Made by a program: the position numbers and the translations under genes. 64,000 bases of DNA from Klebsormidium nitens (Eukaryota; Streptophyta; Klebsormidiophyceae; Klebsormidiales; Klebsormidiaceae): assembly GCA_000708835.1 (NCBI GenBank), contig DF237143.1:62001-126000 (forward strand), given 5' to 3'. The stretch's first letter is position 1. Each line of letters opens with the position of its first letter. The notes beneath the pieces are model-generated. The model was not told where the DNA came from. It made no database searches and worked only from the letters and a program-made list of their open reading frames with translations. This document shows positions 22,001 to 33,911 of the stretch, piece after piece.

Positions 22001-25000
22001 CCTGGGACCTGTAAAGAGCTGGGCCCTGGACGGAAAGAGCTCTGAAACACGGTACAGAGTGGGCTTACGGGAATGATTCCTTTGATGGATATCCGGCCTT
22101 TGGACGGCTTGAAGCCCACAACGCCGCAGTACGCCGCCGGGCGCGAGATCGAGCCGATGGTCTGGGTGCCTGCGAGGCGCGGGCACGGAATGACGTCAGC
22201 TCCTGCCTGGCTTTGTTTTGTTGGAAGGAGAGAGTACTTGATTAGTTGAGATACTTCCGCTGGGCTTCAGTTCGTATGCAGGAAAGAAGTGTCCAGAGGC
22301 CAGTATGTTTCGACTGAGCAGATCACCTGCGTTTTTTATTAAGTTTGCGGTGCCACGCTTCAGGCGGCTATGCCAATTCTTTTCAACGCCTCTGTTAAGT
22401 GCCCAGAGAGAACCGGGCTCCAAAGATTGATCACTCACTCGAGTCAATAAGGTCAGTGTTAGACTGTCAGCAACTGAAAATATGGAAAGACGTAATGTTG
22501 ACACTCGAAGGTCCAATACTCATCAATTTGAGCAGATGTTGGAACGACCTTCCCCTTTTGGACGTCTTGCTAGGCTGCCTGGGAACAATCTACTCTCAAA
22601 TTATTATAGATCAGATTGACTTGGTTGAAGTTTAGTGCCTTCCTCGAAAACTAAATTTATAGATCAGAGAGATTTGATTAGAGTTTAGTTCTTCCCTCGT
22701 GAATGTTCTGCGTGGGAAAAGACGGAGCTTTCGTAACGAACGCTTGCCTACGGCTATGTCGCACAGGCCGGCCGCGACCGCCGCCGCAGGTCCGCTGCTG
22801 GAACCCCCCGGAGTATGGCCCTGTAAACAATCCAGGGAACGTCTTCGTCCTTTTGCGGTTTGTAAAGGTGTCTTAACGATTGATGCGTTTGTAAATTTCT
22901 TGATTTGAACACGAAGGTTGACGCCCATCTTCTCGCTTGTTGTGCATACGATGCTCGGAGATGTACGCTTCCGCGGCGCTCACGAACGAAGTTGGCGGGA
23001 ACTCGGGATACCGAAGGACGAATTGCGGCAGACTCTGACTGATGCAATTCTACGATGGGCGGTGCACAAGCGAACTGCACGAAAATGACGGTCTGTATCA
23101 CTACCGATCTAGTCGTCTAAGGTAAGGATTGTTGACATGGTCATGTCCTGATTGTAAATAGGATGGCCACTCTCTCTGCGTTGCTCCGATGCTTCGAGCG
23201 GCTCACGTGCTCTCATCAAGACCCTTAGTATGCCCATGCTTCATGATTTTCATATTTTGAGCTTTCTTTTCCAGAATTTTTTCTGTGGAGTCGAGGACGA
23301 GGCTCACCGGCGCGACGGGGTTCCGAGTGGCTGCCGGCTCAAAGTGGGCGAACTCGGACGTCGCAGCCTTGCCCTGGACAAATGCAGACACTAGCAAGTG
23401 GTAAATGTTTAAGTTGATGCTCAAAAAAGTAATTCCAACAACACAGCAGAGCGAAATAAATCTGCGCGCAAAGCAGCTTCAAGATTCCTTCAAGCATCTG
23501 AACATTCAAGGTATTTGGCTGGACTCTGACTGCCCTCCCCTGCGGCTTCACAGGGAGCATCATTTTGGCGAAAAACCTCTGACAAGGGCTTCAATTAGTT
23601 CCAGCCAGTCAGTAAAGTCGTGCTGGTTCCATGCCGAGCCCTTGCAAGACTGAGGCGAATCACTCCGCCCTCTTACCAGAATGAGCGCGCCAGCTGCCTT
23701 CAGATCCGTCACGACCTGCAAAGACAGGAGAGTTTGACAGGATTGCATGCAGTTTCTAAGTTTATCAGGCGGGTACAAAGCAGTGATCCTGACAAACATG
23801 TGTTTCCAGAAGTCATGTCGAAATATTCGTGAGCAGGGTAGAAAGGGCAACTCTACTGCTTTTCGGGCTCTGTTCTTGTGAGATCCTCTTTCTGAGGATC
23901 AGGTAATAGTCACAGTGCGGATCAGGAGACTTTGTCACAGTTGGCCAATTTGCTCTTGCTTACAGCGACAGGCTTACCAGCTGACGTCATCCTCTTGCAG
24001 ACGCACCAATCAGAAATTGTGTGCCCGGGACAAAGTCGGAGAAGATTGCAATAGAGAGGCCCCCGCAGACTGAAAGAAGACTGCAAAGCCAGCAACCTCA
24101 CAGGTGACCGTATCTTTACTGCAGGAAAGCCCAGTAACAGCAGGCGGTTTGAGCGGCTTGCTTACAGGAGCTTCGTCCCCAGCCAACAAGGAAGGGGGCA
24201 GTAGACTGCCCGCTCTAGTTTCCATCCCAGACACATGAATCGTATCCTGGAGACAAAAACGCATCACCAAGTCAGTGATTGCCCCTTTTCCAGCTTTTGA
24301 ACCATTAGCACCATTGCGAACTGCCGCAGAAGCAGTTGAATGCCCATTCAAGGATACTGGACCTGCGTGAATCTGAGGGAGTTCTTATTGCAGACACCAC
24401 AGTGAGGGAAACCGGAGTGATTTGGCATTTTGCATTTGGAAAGAAGGCAGGACCTACTGCAACTATCCTTTGTGTCGGGCAAGCATGGTGTTAAGCAACT
24501 ACGGGTCAAGGGGCTTTGATGGGTTGGATTGTGTACTCAACAATGTGGGCCTCGTAGCTATGCTTGAAAGAACAAAGAATGCAATTCGGGTTGAAATATC
24601 GAGTGACACCTTGATATCCTGTGACTGTATGTCCCCCCTTCCAAAAACTGCAAACAGACTACACATATCGCAAGACGTGGTCGAAAGTCCCCGCTTTTGA
24701 CAAGCAAACCCCAAAACGAACAGTGACAACAGGCTCAGGACGTCAGGATGGAGGGAAAAAGCACCTTAATAGCGACGAGGAAGCCAAAGAGGGGGGGTAC
24801 ATGACCACTAGCTACACAATCGTTGACCAGGGACTCAGCATCATTCTGAAGGCGCCTGCACTTGGTCAAAAAGTGGGTTAGCAAGAAATACTTAAATTGT
24901 GAGCAGCCTTAGGCTACACAAAAGGAAGCCAGCGATCAGAGACTGCCCTGAATGATACAGGGGTCTAAACGGTCATGTTTGACTGAAGTAGGCCACGCAC

Positions 25001-25445
25001 CAGTAGTCAGCGAGCCCCAGGAAAAAGTGCGAAACTTACGAAAGGGCAAGCATTGAAGAAGCTCAGAAACCATACAATAAATACAGCCACTACATTTATA
25101 TCTTGGGTGGTATGGGAAAGGAGATGACTGGCCATATTACAATTGCTTGAGCAGCTGGAATGCGAAACAAGGCTAGAACTGAAGACAACTTAAGCGCTTT
25201 GCTAGAACGAGAGGTATTGAGTCAGTACACTCTCAGGAATTCGCTCTGAAAGACACGACGAGTGCACAAAGAGGACTCTGAGCCGATTCAACTCACTCCC
25301 GCCGTCCTGCTTCCGGCAGTAGTGCGCCCAGCGCCGGCTCCCAGGCATCTTCTGTCTCTGCAGCTCGCAGTAACACGGCCTGCATTCTCTCAACAAGTTC
25401 CTTTATGTTGATCTCTGAGCCCCCGGCATCCGTACGTCTGTGCAT
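19071..25445 (-). CDS. Amidase-signature family hydrolase
   Basis: Twelve exons give 488 residues: 25445-25297, 24855-24765, 24246-24166, 23715-23677, 23373-23308, 22820-22748, 22169-22069, 21780-21449, 20990-20940, 20539-20455, 19967-19790 and 19291-19071. The Ser-cisSer-Lys apparatus is visible: catalytic Lys80 in FLVAIKDTIHVSG, GGSSSGP (Ser149-151, one being the cis-Ser) and the nucleophile Ser173 in GTQTIGSISRPAAYCGVVG. The C-terminal motifs GWIAPAATGPPPFGLG and PWSHSGLPTVTL are also typical. The family cleaves C-N amide bonds; substrate cannot be read from sequence. The length is normal for a stand-alone amidase. No clear signal peptide is seen, so it is probably cytosolic. The intron 22170-22747 has a GC donor. 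A phase-neutral extra exon (21086-21163) could be included. The first exon is least certain: in-frame ATGs exist upstream, to 25631. Confidence 0.88.
22604..22702. repeat. Diverged tandem duplication (53-base unit) in an amidase intron
   Basis: Two copies begin TTATAGATCAGA, at 22604 and at 22657; each continues with a T/G-rich stretch, a GTTTAGT core and a CTTCC(C)TCG segment. The copies are adjacent and differ at several positions. It sits in the GC-AG intron. Confidence 0.7.
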
Positions 25446-26458
25446 TCTTCCAGAGCACATTATAGTAATGAAGCGAGATTTGTGCAGACTTTTGGCATGC
25501 CACTGCCTGCAGGGCGGAACAATCGTATCCCCCGATGGCCCACATTTATGGAGCTCACAAGTCAGCAATCGTTGGACTGGGATACATGAGTGACAAGTTG
25601 CCAAGGAAGGGAAAGAGACTACGCAGCGCATACCGTCATGTTTTCAAGCAAAACCTGTAACCTGAATACTGTAAGACGGCATTCCTCTTGTTCACAAGAA
25701 AGAAGAACTTGTTCACCATCATGGAATGCGAGGGAAGATGGCACGATGTGGTAAGACGTTGAAACTTATTACCTAGATTTCCTCAGCTTCTGCCAAAGTG
25801 GGGCGGCCGCGAGGGGATCGCGGCCGGTGGCCCACCCTCAAGTGATCGGACGGCTTCAAGTCCTTTCGAATCGGAGATCGACGGTAACAAGGCTTCTGCT
25901 AGCCACTTGGCACGTTTAGTCGGGAAATATGCAACGTGGCGCCCTCTCACAGTTCGAAACTGGCCACGTCAAGATATTGAGGGGGATCACCCCTCAGCTC
26001 AGGTCGGCTGCCTTTCGTTGCAGCTTCTCACGACGGTTCTGTAACAAGAAGATGGCAACACCCAAGGACAAAAGCAGGCCTGGGAAGAACGGTGCCTGAG
26101 CAGGAGATAGAGGTATTCAGGTGCAATAACTCCCATAATATAGGTATTGTGTCCCGTCTGGGGTAGTTTAGCAAACGAGCCATATTTGAATTCAAAGAAG
26201 ACTACCAAAGTGATTTCAATAGAACAGGACAGATTCTGTTTCAAGAATCTCGGCAATCTACTTGGTATTTGATTGCTTTCATTTCCCGTTTACCCCTTCT
26301 GAATCCTTTGTAAATCCAGGATCTTATCCACAGTCAGGTCTTGAGTTTCGTTTTACAGTCTTTTTCGAGCATCGAGATCTTTGCGCTGGTAGCTTGAACA
26401 GGCAAACCTGACCCCGCAGAGGTTTGCATTCTTCTCCAAGCTGTTACAGAGTTCCAGC
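25446..26458. promoter_or_regulatory. Head-to-head intergenic region (amidase / senescence-domain gene)
   Basis: About 1 kb between two divergent start codons, so promoters and leaders for both genes are expected here. No named element was identified. If the amidase starts further upstream (in-frame ATG at 25631) the spacer is shorter. Confidence 0.5.
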
Positions 26459-29400
26459 ATGGGCGGCTTTGTTGAGCATGCAGAGCAGGAGAGGCAGACC
26501 AATCAGCAGTTGCCAGGTGGCAGTCAGGGACAGGCGCAATCAGAGCTGCTCCTGAGCGTGCCGGACGTGCAGATTCACCAGGTTATCGAGCGGGAGGAGA
26601 GAGCGTTTCCACTGGCAGAGGGAACGCTGACTGTTGTCTCCGTATCACTGCCGGGGCACGAGAACAGAATTGGTCTGGTTGCCAAGGTGGGTGACCACAT
26701 GCCGTGTCATAACACTTCTGGTGTCTTCTTACTTAGCATTCGTGTACTTGGAATAAATCTAGCCGCTTGTGAACCTTGTTTTTGTTCCTTTCATCTTGCG
26801 AATTTGTCTTATGAGCTTGTAGCTGTCCAGTTGCTGATGCGTTTAAACTCCTGTTTGAGAACATGGTGCAATGGCTCCAAGACATTGAGGGAGTTGAACA
26901 CACGTCGTCTGCAGCATTTCTTCGTATGTGTGTTGCTCGTTTGCAAAGCTCCCAGCAGGAGCGAGGGAGCCATACAGGGCCAGTTGTGCATGCAAAGACC
27001 TGAGCACAGTGGGTGATTGCAAAGATTTTGCGGAGAAAGATTTGAGCAATTGCATCTCCTCATTGGCCAGTCCCTTCAGGAGGCGGGAATTCTTTGGAAG
27101 ATAGGGCCAGGTTGCATGCATGATATCCTGGCAGTTGGCACAGGTTCCATTCAATCAGACAAATCACTCTGAGCCGCCGACCTGGTATGTTGAAAACGTA
27201 CAGAGTGGAGGTTTATTCTCAGAGGCTGTTTGCCAAGTATCGTATGCAGACATGAGACCAATATTCCTCCTGTCATTCTGTGTTTGGCTATGAACCCTAA
27301 GCTTTTTTGCCTGATTGTGTCACAGTTTAGGCATAGTAGATGACTCAAACCTTAAACTACTTGCGTGGCCAGATTGTCCTACATTCAACTGAAACGCTAG
27401 CCATTCCTTATACCAACACATAAGATTCTTGCACAAACCTGCTGCATCTCTCCTCCTGAAACTAGGTTGGAGAGTTTGAGTACCCACTGGCGAAGGACAC
27501 CGCGTGCCTGCGCAGCAGCCCCCACCAGTATGTCTTCGTCCTTTCCGATGGGGTCCTCATAGGCCTGACCCTACCTGGAGACACCCCCCCTGAAGCGGTG
27601 GACCTCTTCGAGCTCCTCCTCGAGCAGTGCTGCGACTTTGCCATCCAGCAAGATGGGACAGCAACCAAACCTGGGGAGGTTCTGATAACCAAACCTGGGA
27701 ATGGTGAGCGGCAGGAAGTGGCGGTGGATTCGACGGGCCGGCCTCAGCAGAGGGAAAACTTTTCAGCTGACCACCCGGGTTTCGGCGCAGACCCAAGTGC
27801 TAACAAGGGGAAGAACAAGTATGTAGTTTCCGGTCCTGACGCTCCGTCCCCCTCGCAATATCCACCAAGCACATCGGCACCAGCAGCTTATGCCACCGGA
27901 CTGCCCGCTAGTCAGCCAACTGGTGTGAATAAGTACGTGGTGTCAGGGCCTGGCATGCCTGCCGCTCCTCCAGGCCTGGGTCAGGGGACAAGCGCCTATG
28001 GAGGGCCAGCCGCTTATGCTGGAACGAGCGCTTATGGTGGTGCGGGTCATGAGAGCCAAGTGCCAGTTGTGCACCCTGATGGGAGCATGACTGGAGCGCA
28101 GCCGAGGCCAAAAAAGGTGGGGGAGCGACTGGCAGCCATTGTGGGAAGTGGAGCGGCGATGCTTGGACATGGTGAGGGGGAGAGACAATGGAGCACTCTT
28201 CTTGTGAGAAGGATCATTTAAACATTGTGATTATGCATGGTTGAGAGCTGGACCAGTCACACTGACTAACTGGGCAGCTTTGAGCTTGCGAAGTAACAAA
28301 GCAAGAGTAATGAGGAAGTACGGCAAATGGGAAGACTTCCAGATCGTATTGAGGACACATAGACATCATGTGAAGGAATGCACAGGGAGAATATTCGACA
28401 CCTTGAGTTTGTTGGAGGTATTCCTAACAGTTTTCAAATGCTATCTCTAATTTGCAAAACAAGTTATCTGTAATGGTTGTGTCTTGCGGGTAACAGGAAG
28501 GTCAAGCCGACAATCTTTTGTGTCCGAGGCCTTTTGCTGCCCAGCCTTGTCTCGCTTCTCTAGTAGGCGGGCCTTATCTTCAAGGAGTTGCAGGCAGCGA
28601 TATCCTGATGGGGAGTGCAGGGATTGGCAATTCTTAGCTCGGTATTCTTAGATCTAAAACACTGATTCTGCATTTTGCCTTCTCCAGGAATTGTCAAGGG
28701 CGGTGAGTGGACCGCCACGAAGATTCAGGAGCATGGTCAGAAGCAGAAAGCGAAGGCGGTGCCAAACGAGCGCCCAGCGGAGATCAGCCCGACGATCCAG
28801 TCCGGGGTGCGGGGCGCCAACCAGGCCTCCAAAGCGGCAGACGCGACTGCAAAGAAGGTGGGCTCAAGAAAATCCCGTCTTCACGTTGATCAGAACTTCC
28901 TGCTCTGGTTTACAGCGTCTCTTGGTCAGGATGGCCTGAACTGAAGCTCGGCTGTATTAAGAGGGGCACTGTCAAACAAAGAGCGAACCCGAGACCTGGT
29001 TTTTTGCAGAAGGTGCTGCCCCAGCATATGGTCAGTCGTGTCAGTCCGAGTTGCCCGGTTAGAGACCTCAGCAATCAAAGCAGATTGAGTGCAGTAGGCA
29101 AAGTGACTCGGGACCTTAGTTCATGAATACTAGGTTTTAGTAACGAAATGATTTGAGATGTATGTTGACGGTGCTTTGTACTATGCACTCTGGTTACGCC
29201 TCACCTTTCAACAGAGGCTTGATTCGATACAAGATTCTTTTAGCTAATCGGCCGTCGCACCATTTGAACCCCTGCAACCCAATATATTTCGTTTCATGCG
29301 CCACATGGTAAAGCCGATGTCAATCAACTGATATGTCTTCCCGCCCCCAGGTGGTTGGCGGCGCAGTCTACGTCATCACCGCGGTCGCCAGCAGCGTCGG

Positions 29401-30459
29401 GGCCGCCGTGCACGCAGTAGGGGGATCATCCCAGCCCGGGAAGGAGCCCAAGGTCGGCGCGCGCGCGCTCGCGGTTGCGTCTGTCGACGGGATTGCCCAC
29501 GTGTTCGACGCTCTGGAGACGTCCGGGAAGCACGTCATGGGCACCAGTCGGGAAGTCGGCTCGGATCTCATGCAGCACAAGTGAGTTGGAGGTTTCGTTT
29601 TCTTGTCAGCTTACCCCTCCGTGTCGAAACTCGTTTTCAGTGGAATGGCAGTGGCAGGCACTCGCCCGAAACAGATCGAAACGCTTGAAAGTCGGCTGAA
29701 CTTCCCTCAATGCTGCTATACACTGTATGCGAACCACTGATAAAGGTGGTCAGCTTATCACGAGTTGACAAGCTCATCTGAGCAAAGTCGGGCCTCGGCT
29801 CTCGGGCTAGTCTGGTGTACACGGTGCCTTGGGACTTTCTCGTTGTCCAGTCTCAACGGGTCTTTTGAAACAATTATGTCGAGATTTTCTGGATCGAAAA
29901 TCGTCTGACGTAGTATCATGAGAATTGCATATCGTTAGATTGATTATATTCAAGACAAGCCTGAGGTCTGATTTGCTGGTAAGAAGCTTAGGGCTACCTT
30001 AGCGCTGTCTAGCTAATCTGAAGGTGCTTGGTTACACTATCAATGAAGCCTTTCGTCTTTCGCCGCGGTTCTCGTCGACTGTTACTGTGGCGCGATCCTA
30101 CAGTCGACAAGAACGCCAATGAAAGTCTATTCGAACCACGCACCCAATGCGGGCCAGCTCTCATGTACGTCATCACCCCTCGCAGGTACGGCGCTCAGGC
30201 CGGCCAGCTGACGTCAGACGGGATGAGCACGCTGGGCCATATGATCCACGCGGGGTGGACCATCCGCAAGCTAGGGTTCCGCACTGTCGCACGTTCCGCT
30301 GCGACCAACACCGCGCTGCACGTCATCCGGAACAGCAACGACGGCGGAAACGGATCGGAGGCGCAGGCGATCAGCGGCTGGAACACCGCGCCCGCGCAGG
30401 GGGAGCTGGACGAGGCGCGGCGCGCAAACCAAGCAAGCGTGGCCGTGGGGATGATCTAA
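26459..30459 (+). CDS. Senescence/dehydration-associated (ERD7-like) protein
   Basis: Five exons give 535 residues: 26459-26686, 27466-28171, 28688-28857, 29351-29580 and 30186-30459. The N-terminal third matches the plant ERD7/spartin-related lead region: PLAEGTLTVVSVSLPGHENR, then VGEFEYPLAKDTACLRSSPH and YVFVLSDGVLIGLTLPGDTP. A Pro/Gly/Ala-rich linker follows with two copies of NKYVVSGP (codons at 27814 and 27928) and a repeated GTSAYGG. The senescence domain runs from about residue 290 to 505: VGERLAAIVGSGAAMLGHG, GIVKGGEWTATKIQEHG, VVGGAVYVITAVASSVGAAV, DALETSGKHVMGTSREVGSD and GMSTLGHMIHAGWTIRKLG. In land plants such proteins are induced by drought, cold or senescence and bind membranes; the related animal spartin acts at lipid droplets and endosomes. 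Role here is inferred from the family. The acidic-to-neutral C-terminal tail is not conserved. Confidence 0.9.
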
Positions 30460-31758
30460 TGAGTACGTGGCTAAGTTGTGTTTGACCGCGAGAGTTGACA
30501 CTAAATTCTGAGAAAGCGTGGCTTAGGGCGGCAGAAGCATCTTTCGTGTGTTGGACGGACTTGGTGTTGGCGTAAGGTTACTGGTTGTCTGTCACTTATT
30601 GCATGCGCAGGGATGTGCGCTAAGTTCCACTGTGGCATCAGCCTCGGATCATTTGGCGCGCAGGTTAGAGGAGCTCAGCAGGTTTGAATTCCAGGTTAGA
30701 TTGGCACGTTCTACCACGAGTTTGCGCTGGAAGAGTTCCACGCAGACCTGCCGGTATCATTGTGAACGCCTTAGTCTGGGTTTGGTTCTTGAAATAGACG
30801 ATCTTTATAATGCACTTTTTGCACGCGTAGAAAAGAAGGTGTTCTGGCAGGGGCATCTGACTTAGATATTCGGAAACTGCGTAAGTGAAGTCCCGTAAAC
30901 GACGGTGGCATGTGATTTCATGCGGTTCCCTTTTCAAACGCCTTATGATCGCATGAACCGCAAGTTTGACCTTGTCACCTTTTCTGCTTGTCGTGGCACT
31001 AGATTCATCGTGTTTTGAACGGATAGGTTGCTACTTTCGCATGGTTGTTTCAAGCTGGCTAAAGTTGACCAGTGGCGATCGCTAGGCAAACGCCTTTGGG
31101 TGGATTATGAAATCTCCTCAAGAACAATGGTGCATGAAACTGTCAAACCTGCGTCCAATTCGGCAAATGCCATGCACTAGGCCGCCAAAACGCCAGCTAT
31201 ATTCAAAAAGTGGCGGCGTGTACATCATGAGGGATATTGCAACTCGCAACAGCTCTGCAGCGGCCTTGTTGCAGGGTATTCGAGCATTCTTCGAAGACAT
31301 CAGGATATATACATTAAGGCTGTTATGAAGCGTTGTAGAGTATATGTTCAAGATCACAGCGATACAATCTTGCTACAAACACGACCAACCATGCAGTGCT
31401 CCAAAGACTCCAGCAACCGGCAACCTTGCGCGTCGATACAGGTTACTTACATCTACATCACGAATCACGGATCAGACGCCACGCCCAGCCAAACGGGCAA
31501 ATCGTTATCTCGAATGTGAGGACTCACGGCATTTCCTGGCCGCCTGTCAACAGGTTCTGCAAAAAGTCCAGCTAGACCATGCTATCGACCGACTGACTGC
31601 CGCTTCTCCTGCAGTGTCCATTTTGGGAGTTGCAATCTCGACTTTCTCAGTGGTGCCATTTTCGTCACTTCCTTCCTTTGACCCAGCTAAAAGACTCTAT
31701 CTTAACTCTTCACGATTCTTCAACTCTCGACATGCTTTCGCTTCAACGCTCCGCCTGC
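30460..31758. other. Intergenic stretch, nothing recognised
   Basis: Lies between the senescence-domain gene and the 3' end of the F-box/LRR pseudogene. Open frames here are short or antisense to the pseudogene, without family motifs. Confidence 0.5.
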
Positions 31759-33126
31759 TTACAAAGTTTCAAAACAGAATTGCTTGCACCAGCTTTTCAC
31801 CAGGCTCTCCTCCCCCAAGAGGTTTTCCCGAAGGAGCGGATTGTCACGGCGGATCCAGATTTCAGGATAGCGTGGAACAATCAGGCGGAAGAGCGAGACA
31901 GCAGCCGAGGAAGCCGTCTGGGAACACGTCCTCTCACGGTCTGAATTTTTGTCTCCAAGTACCAAAATCTTCGAGGAAAGTCCGAGACCTGGAGTAGGCG
32001 ACGTATACCCGAACTCCCATTCGAGCGCCTGAAACCTAGACCTCGACACCACCACTGCACGACTGACAGCCAGCCGTTCCAGCTTTGGAAGCTTCTCAAG
32101 AACGGTCGAAAAGTGCAAGACCTCTGGTGCCACCTTGCTCAAGCGATCCATACCACGAGGGACTGCATGTATCAGGAGCACCCTCAGGGAAGGACAGTGT
32201 TGCGCTATCTCCTGAAGCATCTCATTTGGCAGAACGTCCTCCCATACGTCCAGATCTAGGGTTTGAAGCCTTGCGAACTTGAGATCCAGGAACTTGTCAT
32301 GAGAAGGGAACCGAGTTTCTTTGACAAAGCACTGGAACCTGAGGGACGTGAGAGTTGTGAGTCCAGCAGGCATGCTGCTTGAGACCGCATCTGACCAGTC
32401 GAAGAACACGTGGGTTGTGATATCCAGATGGGTAAGACTGCTCGGTTAAACATCCTCTTTTCTGGCCGAGTCGTCTTCCTCCAGGTTTTCGAAGAACTCT
32501 GCGAAATCACCGCGTCCCTCCTGCCCTCCTCGGATTGTCAGAGCTTCCAAGTTTGGAAATTTGTCCGCGATAATCTGAATGCCTCTGGTGTAGTTGGGTG
32601 GATAGTAGTCCCCCGGGTCGACATCCATCCTTTTCAGGGAGTATGTTGATGTTGACAAGGAATCAATGAAGCATCCGAGTATCATCTCCTCCGTTTTCAC
32701 CGTCACGCTCTTCCATTCAATACTCGACAGCGCTGGCGAGATGTCTGATCCCCAGGCGTTCCATCCCACGACAAGGTCGCAAAGCGAGGGCCGCGACTCA
32801 ACTTCCTTCATAAGAGCTGTGCATGCATCTTGCTTCTGTGGTGCTTTCTGAAACGGCTTTAGGGTTGATGTCTGGAGGTCGGATGTCTGAGCAGGTACCT
32901 TCCGAATTGGCTTCTTTGGTCCCTTCTTTGCTCTCCAGTATGGTGGAAGCCAGCGAAGCACCAGAGTTCTGCTGCACCGGCGCGCAGACTGGTCGAAGCT
33001 CTCGCTCACACTTGCAAGCTTCTCCAGCGCCCAGGGTTTGCTTTCTGTGACCTTCCTTAAGATGCAATCTTGGATTTCACAGGGGAGGTCATCAAAGCTA
33101 GCAGGGCCTTGGCCACCTTGCGCCAT
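31759..33126 (-). pseudogene. F-box/LRR-like gene copy with an in-frame stop
   Basis: The N-terminal half is 226 codons and starts MAQGGQGPASFDDLPCEIQD, an F-box-like lead. It ends at a TAA (32448-32446). The same frame then continues, through 12 more codons and a 217-codon open stretch, to 31759. Both halves align with the intact gene at 34694-36142: SLKRMDVDPGDYYPPN against SLKRLDVHPGDYYPPN, and LTHLDITTHVFFDWSDAV against LSHLEITSHVFPDWSTAV. Thus one nonsense codon, in a short poorly matching patch (SARKEDV, stop), breaks an otherwise full-length homologue. Leucine-rich spacing is visible in LARLQTLDLDV-like segments. It may be a recent pseudogene, an assembly error, or a gene for a truncated 226-residue protein. 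Intact members of such families act as substrate receptors of SCF ubiquitin ligases; no such role is claimed for this copy. Confidence 0.75.
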
Positions 33127-33397
33127 CCTTACGTGCTCGCTTATCTACCCTGGCAACCAATTCCGGATTAGCAGGGACCCTTTCAGAAGAGTTGGGCTTC
33201 TCTTCAAAGTTTGCTTCAAAAGTCTTTAGTGCTGACTCGGCTTGCGCAAGTCCTGATGAGATAAGATTATTCCGTTCGTCTTGACTGCTCGATGCGCTCG
33301 TTTCGTCAACTTTGCGGCCGCGCTTGAGCAGACTTGTCTTTTGCACCATTGCGGGACCTGAGTGGACCTGAGCCCTCGATGTCACCATTGAAGCCAT
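33098..33397 (-). other. Small charged open frame upstream of the pseudogene
   Basis: About 99 codons rich in Lys, Glu, Ser and Ala (for example QKTSLLKRGRKVDE), overlapping the pseudogene's first codons in another frame. It might be a 5' exon or a separate decayed gene. No family match was recognised. Confidence 0.2.
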
Positions 33398-33730
33398 CGA
33401 ACGGTTGAAGCTCTAGGTTCAGCACAGACGGCATTTGGCCTTGGTTATGGCAACCCGGATTGACCCCGGTTTGAGAAGATGGATACTCCCATACGATACT
33501 ATTGCATCGCTGCAACTTTGAAAAGGATTCTTCATCGAAACTCCGTGACGACCCTGAAACCTCAGTTCCGGCCGCTTCGGACCAATTAGGAGCACTAATG
33601 ATCAAGCCTGCACACGCGAGTTGCAGTTGTGACAATTTGTCTTCTGCCGAGAATAAGCATGCTATCTTGATTCGCAATCCGATGAAAAATGGAGAGCAGG
33701 GTTACTTCCTCGCACCAGTAGCGGCGATGA

Positions 33731-33911
33731 AACTCAAGGAAAATAATAGTAAGCCCAGATATAGTAAGGTAACCGCACTGTGACGGGTAGGGTTAGCATG
33801 GTGGTTAGGGTGGGTACGGGTGCGGAGCGGGTGCTTTTTTTCAGGTTAGGGTTTTTAGTTTTAGTCGGAGCTTACTATTATCTTGGCTTACTATTATCTT
33901 TCTTGAGAGTT
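33731..33911. mobile_element. MITE-like element with terminal inverted repeats of about 40 bases
   Basis: The left end (33731-33770) and the reverse complement of the right end (33871-33911) share AACTC, AAG, AATAGTAAGCC and a second ATAGTAAG block. Total length is about 181 bases with no coding capacity. The interior has TTAGGG- and GGGTTTTTAG-type telomere-like words. Size and structure fit a miniature inverted-repeat transposable element. Exact ends and the target-site duplication are not certain. Confidence 0.65.

Noticed and set aside
31344-31997. Plus-strand open frame of 217 codons
   Set aside because: Half of it is antisense to the F-box/LRR-like pseudogene, whose minus-strand frame has clear homology; no family motif on the plus strand.
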